Source: Crocinitomicaceae bacterium (lineage in GTDB: Bacteria > Bacteroidota > Bacteroidia > Flavobacteriales_D > Crocinitomicaceae). Taken from it: DNA of 15,269 nucleotides. Location of the stretch: the NCBI GenBank assembly GCA_027084145.1, contig JALWLM010000279.1, forward strand, positions 1 to 15,269. The letters run 5' to 3'. Below the pieces are notes generated by a model. It was not told where the DNA came from. It saw only the letters and a list, made by a program, of their open reading frames with translations, and did no database searches. Made by a program: the position numbers and the translations under genes. Positions within the stretch are counted from its first letter, which is position 1. Each line of letters opens with the position of its first letter. This document shows, one piece after another, positions 13,069-15,269 of the stretch.

Positions 13069-14271
13069 TTATTTTATTGAATATTCTTTATCTAAAAAAT
13101 CAACACAAATAGGATAGCTGTCAGGTAATTTATTGTATTCTTTACTTTTTAGTGTTGAACGACATTTTGTTGCTTTAATATGTAATCGATAATTTGACTC
13201 TTCTTTTTTATTTACATTGAAAATGACTTCATACACTCGACTTTCCAACGGATCTAAATTATTATCAAATATTTTTTGAGCTTTCGGATGCCATTTCCAC
13301 TTTTCTCCTATTCTAAATATTTTTTGAGCTTTAAGTTTTTTGCTTTTTATGTTTATTATCGAAACGTGAGTAAGAATATACCTTTCGGGATCACCTGTAG
13401 GCACACGATGTCCTGCATTAGCATTAGTGACTGTAAATTGTACTTTTATAGAATCATTGGATAACCGAACGATTTTAGGAGAAGAATAAACCAAACCGTT
13501 TAACATTTTTGTTTTTGCGGTATCTACTTTTGGAATACCACTCCCCGCAAAATAATGTCTATGTGATTTTCTTAAAGGAAACCCTTTAACTAACGGTCGT
13601 GAAATCGTCTGCATATGACATGAAATACAATTTTTCTTGCCGTTATAAGGTCCGCTTTTCCATTCATCTCCGGTTTCGAAACTACAAACTAATGTAGGGG
13701 TAACAACTGCAGCAGCATTATGACATGAAATACATAATTGTTCTGACAAATGCTTCGTATCTTTTTTTACCGGATGAGGCGCATTAGTGTTTCCTAAAGG
13801 ACCAATTACATACCCATCCCGTACGTGACATGAAGCACAGTTAATTCCTTCTTTTTGTAGTTCAACATCAAATTGAGGATTAATATGTTTAACAGGTTGA
13901 TATATATCCCCATTGATTAATCCGGTTATGATATACTCTTGTTGGTTTTGTAATGGAATATGACAGTTAATACACATAAAAGGGCTTGTCTTTTTCTTCA
14001 ATTCGGCTTGAAACTGCATGTCTGTCCAAGCATGAGAATGCGTTGAATACAGCCATTCTTCATAATGCTCTTGATGACAAGCACCGCAATCTTTTGCTTT
14101 TAAACTGACTAAGCCTTTCGGGACTTCTTGATTAGGAATTGCAAACTCCCATTTCTTTGATAGTGGTAATGTATCTATCTCCTTAACACTTGAAATTTTT
14201 TCCTGTTTATTTTGGTTAGAAGAACACGACACTAAAAAAGCAACCCATAAAAAATGATACAACAATTTCAT
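13069..14271 (-). CDS. Pentaheme c-type cytochrome lipoprotein
   Basis: A predicted periplasmic, membrane-anchored electron-transfer protein with five CxxCH heme sites: CGACH (62-66), CINCH (100-104), CASCH (145-149), CISCH (180-184) and CISCH (215-219), in 400-residue numbering. The start is ATG 14271, reading MKLLYHFLWVAFLVSC, a lipoprotein signal with lipobox cysteine C16. A longer frame back to TTG 14340 lies inside the mdh terminator and is rejected; ATG 14286 is possible. The first heme region resembles the cytochrome c554/c-prime module (PF13435). The C-terminal half (about 265-400) is a heme-free beta-rich domain carrying NANAGHRVPTG, a motif common in such cytochromes. Redox partners cannot be inferred: no quinol oxidase, nitrite or metal reductase gene is adjacent. 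Maturation needs cytochrome c assembly genes elsewhere. Confidence 0.85.
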   Translation of the reverse strand: MKLLYHFLWVAFLVSCSSNQNKQEKISSVKEIDTLPLSKKWEFAIPNQEVPKGLVSLKAKDCGACHQEHYEEWLYSTHSHAWTDMQFQAELKKKTSPFMCINCHIPLQNQQEYIITGLINGDIYQPVKHINPQFDVELQKEGINCASCHVRDGYVIGPLGNTNAPHPVKKDTKHLSEQLCISCHNAAAVVTPTLVCSFETGDEWKSGPYNGKKNCISCHMQTISRPLVKGFPLRKSHRHYFAGSGIPKVDTAKTKMLNGLVYSSPKIVRLSNDSIKVQFTVTNANAGHRVPTGDPERYILTHVSIINIKSKKLKAQKIFRIGEKWKWHPKAQKIFDNNLDPLESRVYEVIFNVNKKEESNYRLHIKATKCRSTLKSKEYNKLPDSYPICVDFLDKEYSIK

Positions 14272-14312
14272 TACCTGATGTTTCATCCAAAAGTGAGATT
14301 TTTTTTCTTTTT

Positions 14313-14341
14313 GAAAAGTAAATGATGTTACAATTAACAAA
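14313..14341 (-). promoter_or_regulatory. Candidate promoter of the cytochrome gene
   Basis: On the minus strand TTTG (14341-14338), in the tail of the mdh terminator, is followed after 17 bases by TACTTTTC (14320-14313), one mismatch from TAnnTTTG. This is the only gap after the terminator and would give a leader of about 35 bases to ATG 14271. Spacing is slightly short. Confidence 0.3.
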
Positions 14342-14367
14342 AAAGCGACTATAATAGTCGCTTTTTT
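14339..14367 (-). terminator. Intrinsic terminator of mdh
   Basis: A perfect 13-bp inverted repeat (AAAAAAGCGACTA and TAGTCGCTTTTTT) with a 3-base loop, 18 bases after the mdh stop. It ends in a T6 run on the minus strand. It separates mdh from the cytochrome gene, showing that the latter needs its own promoter. Confidence 0.92.
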
Positions 14368-14385
14368 ATAAACTATTCAATTCGA

Positions 14386-15269
14386 TTATTTTTCAATAAT
14401 CTCCATATCGTCTAACACTTTCATTACAGAACGAACCGCTTCTGCTGATTCTTCTAAAAGTTGTTTTTCTTCTTCATTCAAATCAAGCTCGATAATTTTT
14501 TCGATTCCATTCTTTCCAAGAACAACCGGAACTCCAAGATAAATATCTTTCATTCCATATTCTCCTTGTAGCCATGCGCAAACAGGTAATACTCTTTTCT
14601 GATCTTTGATGATCGCCTCTACCATTTGTGCGGCTGCTGCTCCTGGAGCATACCATGCAGAAGTTCCTAACAATTTAACAATCTCTCCTCCTCCGAATTT
14701 TGTTCTTTCGATAATTTCATTTAATTTTTCTTCATCGATTAATTCTGTTACTGGAATACCTCCCACAGTTGTATAACGAGGAAGTGGTACCATTGTATCT
14801 CCATGACCACCCATTAATACTGCTTGAATATCTTTCGGCGAAACATTTAATTCTTCTGCTAAGAAAGAACGATAACGTGCTGTATCTAATACTCCGGCCA
14901 TCCCAAAAACTTTAGAAGAATCTGTTTTAGCAGTTAGATAGGTACAATACGTCATTACATCCAAAGGATTTGATACGCAAATGATAATTGCATTGGGAGA
15001 GTATTTTACAACATTCTCCGTTACCATTTTTACAATCCCTGCATTTGTCGCAATTAAATCATCTCTTGACATTCCCGGCTTTCTGGGAAGTCCCGATGTG
15101 ATTACAACAACATCCGAATCTGCTGTTTTTGAATAATCATTCGTAGAACCTACCGTCCTTGTGTCATACTGTAGAATAGGAGATGTCTCCCAAATATCCA
15201 ATGCTTTACCTTCTGCAAATCCTTCTTTAATATCTAAAAGGACTACTTCGTTAGCCACTTCTCTTACAG
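14386..15269 (-). CDS. mdh: Malate dehydrogenase (LDH-like), 5' end outside the window
   Basis: Interconverts malate and oxaloacetate with NAD in the TCA cycle. The frame stays open to the window edge (VREVANEVVLLDIKEG), so the first strand and the GxGxxG NAD loop are missing because the window ends, not because of truncation; an internal GTG at 15258 is not the start. Visible features are VVLLD, the acidic end of beta 2 that binds the adenosine ribose, and the substrate loop GLPRKPGMSRDDL. The PRKPGM arginine there marks malate rather than lactate specificity. SNPLDVMTY and the catalytic histidine in MGGHGDTMVPLPRYT follow. It belongs to the LDH-like MDH type III group usual in Bacteroidota. 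A strong terminator follows the stop. Confidence 0.95.
   Translation of the reverse strand, partial: VREVANEVVLLDIKEGFAEGKALDIWETSPILQYDTRTVGSTNDYSKTADSDVVVITSGLPRKPGMSRDDLIATNAGIVKMVTENVVKYSPNAIIICVSNPLDVMTYCTYLTAKTDSSKVFGMAGVLDTARYRSFLAEELNVSPKDIQAVLMGGHGDTMVPLPRYTTVGGIPVTELIDEEKLNEIIERTKFGGGEIVKLLGTSAWYAPGAAAAQMVEAIIKDQKRVLPVCAWLQGEYGMKDIYLGVPVVLGKNGIEKIIELDLNEEEKQLLEESAEAVRSVMKVLDDMEIIEK

Noticed and set aside
14272..14340. TTG 14340 as the start of the cytochrome.
   Set aside because: It lies inside the mdh terminator stem, and the extra residues precede a complete lipoprotein signal beginning at ATG 14271.
15256..15258. GTG as the start of malate dehydrogenase.
   Set aside because: The frame stays open to the edge with family sequence (VRE before VANEVVLLD), and the NAD-binding loop must lie upstream, so the gene is cut by the window edge.
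1..15269. CRISPR arrays, tRNA or rRNA genes, insertion sequences, defence or toxin-antitoxin systems.
   Set aside because: I see no regularly spaced repeats, cloverleaf sequence, transposase motifs with terminal repeats, or nuclease/toxin gene pairs on either strand.

Overview
The window is AT-rich chromosomal DNA from a member of the Bacteroidota, most likely Flavobacteriia (Flavobacteriales-like); the genus cannot be named from sequence alone. The evidence is the fused alpha/beta 2-oxoacid dehydrogenase E1, a DUF5723-like outer-membrane barrel, a decayed type IX secretion (T9SS) sorting domain, repeated TAnnTTTG promoter -7 boxes, and a Tgt that lacks the usual zinc cysteines. Most of the window is housekeeping DNA. 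It shows no CRISPR array, prophage or insertion sequence, and no clear new multi-gene system. The unusual material lies in the gaps between genes.

Layout, left to right. (1) The 3' end of aspS (+) runs to 331 and meets a shared bidirectional terminator at 351-378. (2) A minus-strand cluster runs from 5242 down to 402: tgt, lptG-like permease, E1 alpha/beta fusion, a YbjQ-family gene interrupted by a one-base frameshift at a U UUU UUG run, and a 44-residue single-span membrane protein. (3) A tightly coupled plus-strand cluster at 5321-7688 holds a membrane GT2 glycosyltransferase, an ECF sigma factor and rsmG, with overlapping stop and start codons. (4) A minus-strand outer-membrane barrel gene (7711-9204) has a good promoter just upstream, and behind it sits a candidate intergenic small RNA with its own promoter and terminator (about 9247-9350). 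(5) ndk (+) ends at a strong terminator. (6) Positions 9954-10190 hold the decayed C-terminal sorting domain of a lost T9SS cargo gene. (7) aroQ (-) and xerD (+) diverge with start codons 3 bp apart, and xerD converges on dinB (-) with a 4-bp overlap. (8) Positions 12607-13068 hold a frameshifted orphan gene of about 92 codons. (9) A pentaheme c-type cytochrome lipoprotein gene (-) is followed by mdh (-), which runs off the right edge.

The housekeeping roles cover translation (aspS, tgt, rsmG), envelope assembly (lptG-like, glycosyltransferase, barrel), central metabolism (E1, mdh, ndk, aroQ) and DNA maintenance (xerD, dinB). Three non-housekeeping loci each carry a single-base length change in an A or T run. 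This could be real gene decay or homopolymer sequencing error, and raw reads would separate the two.
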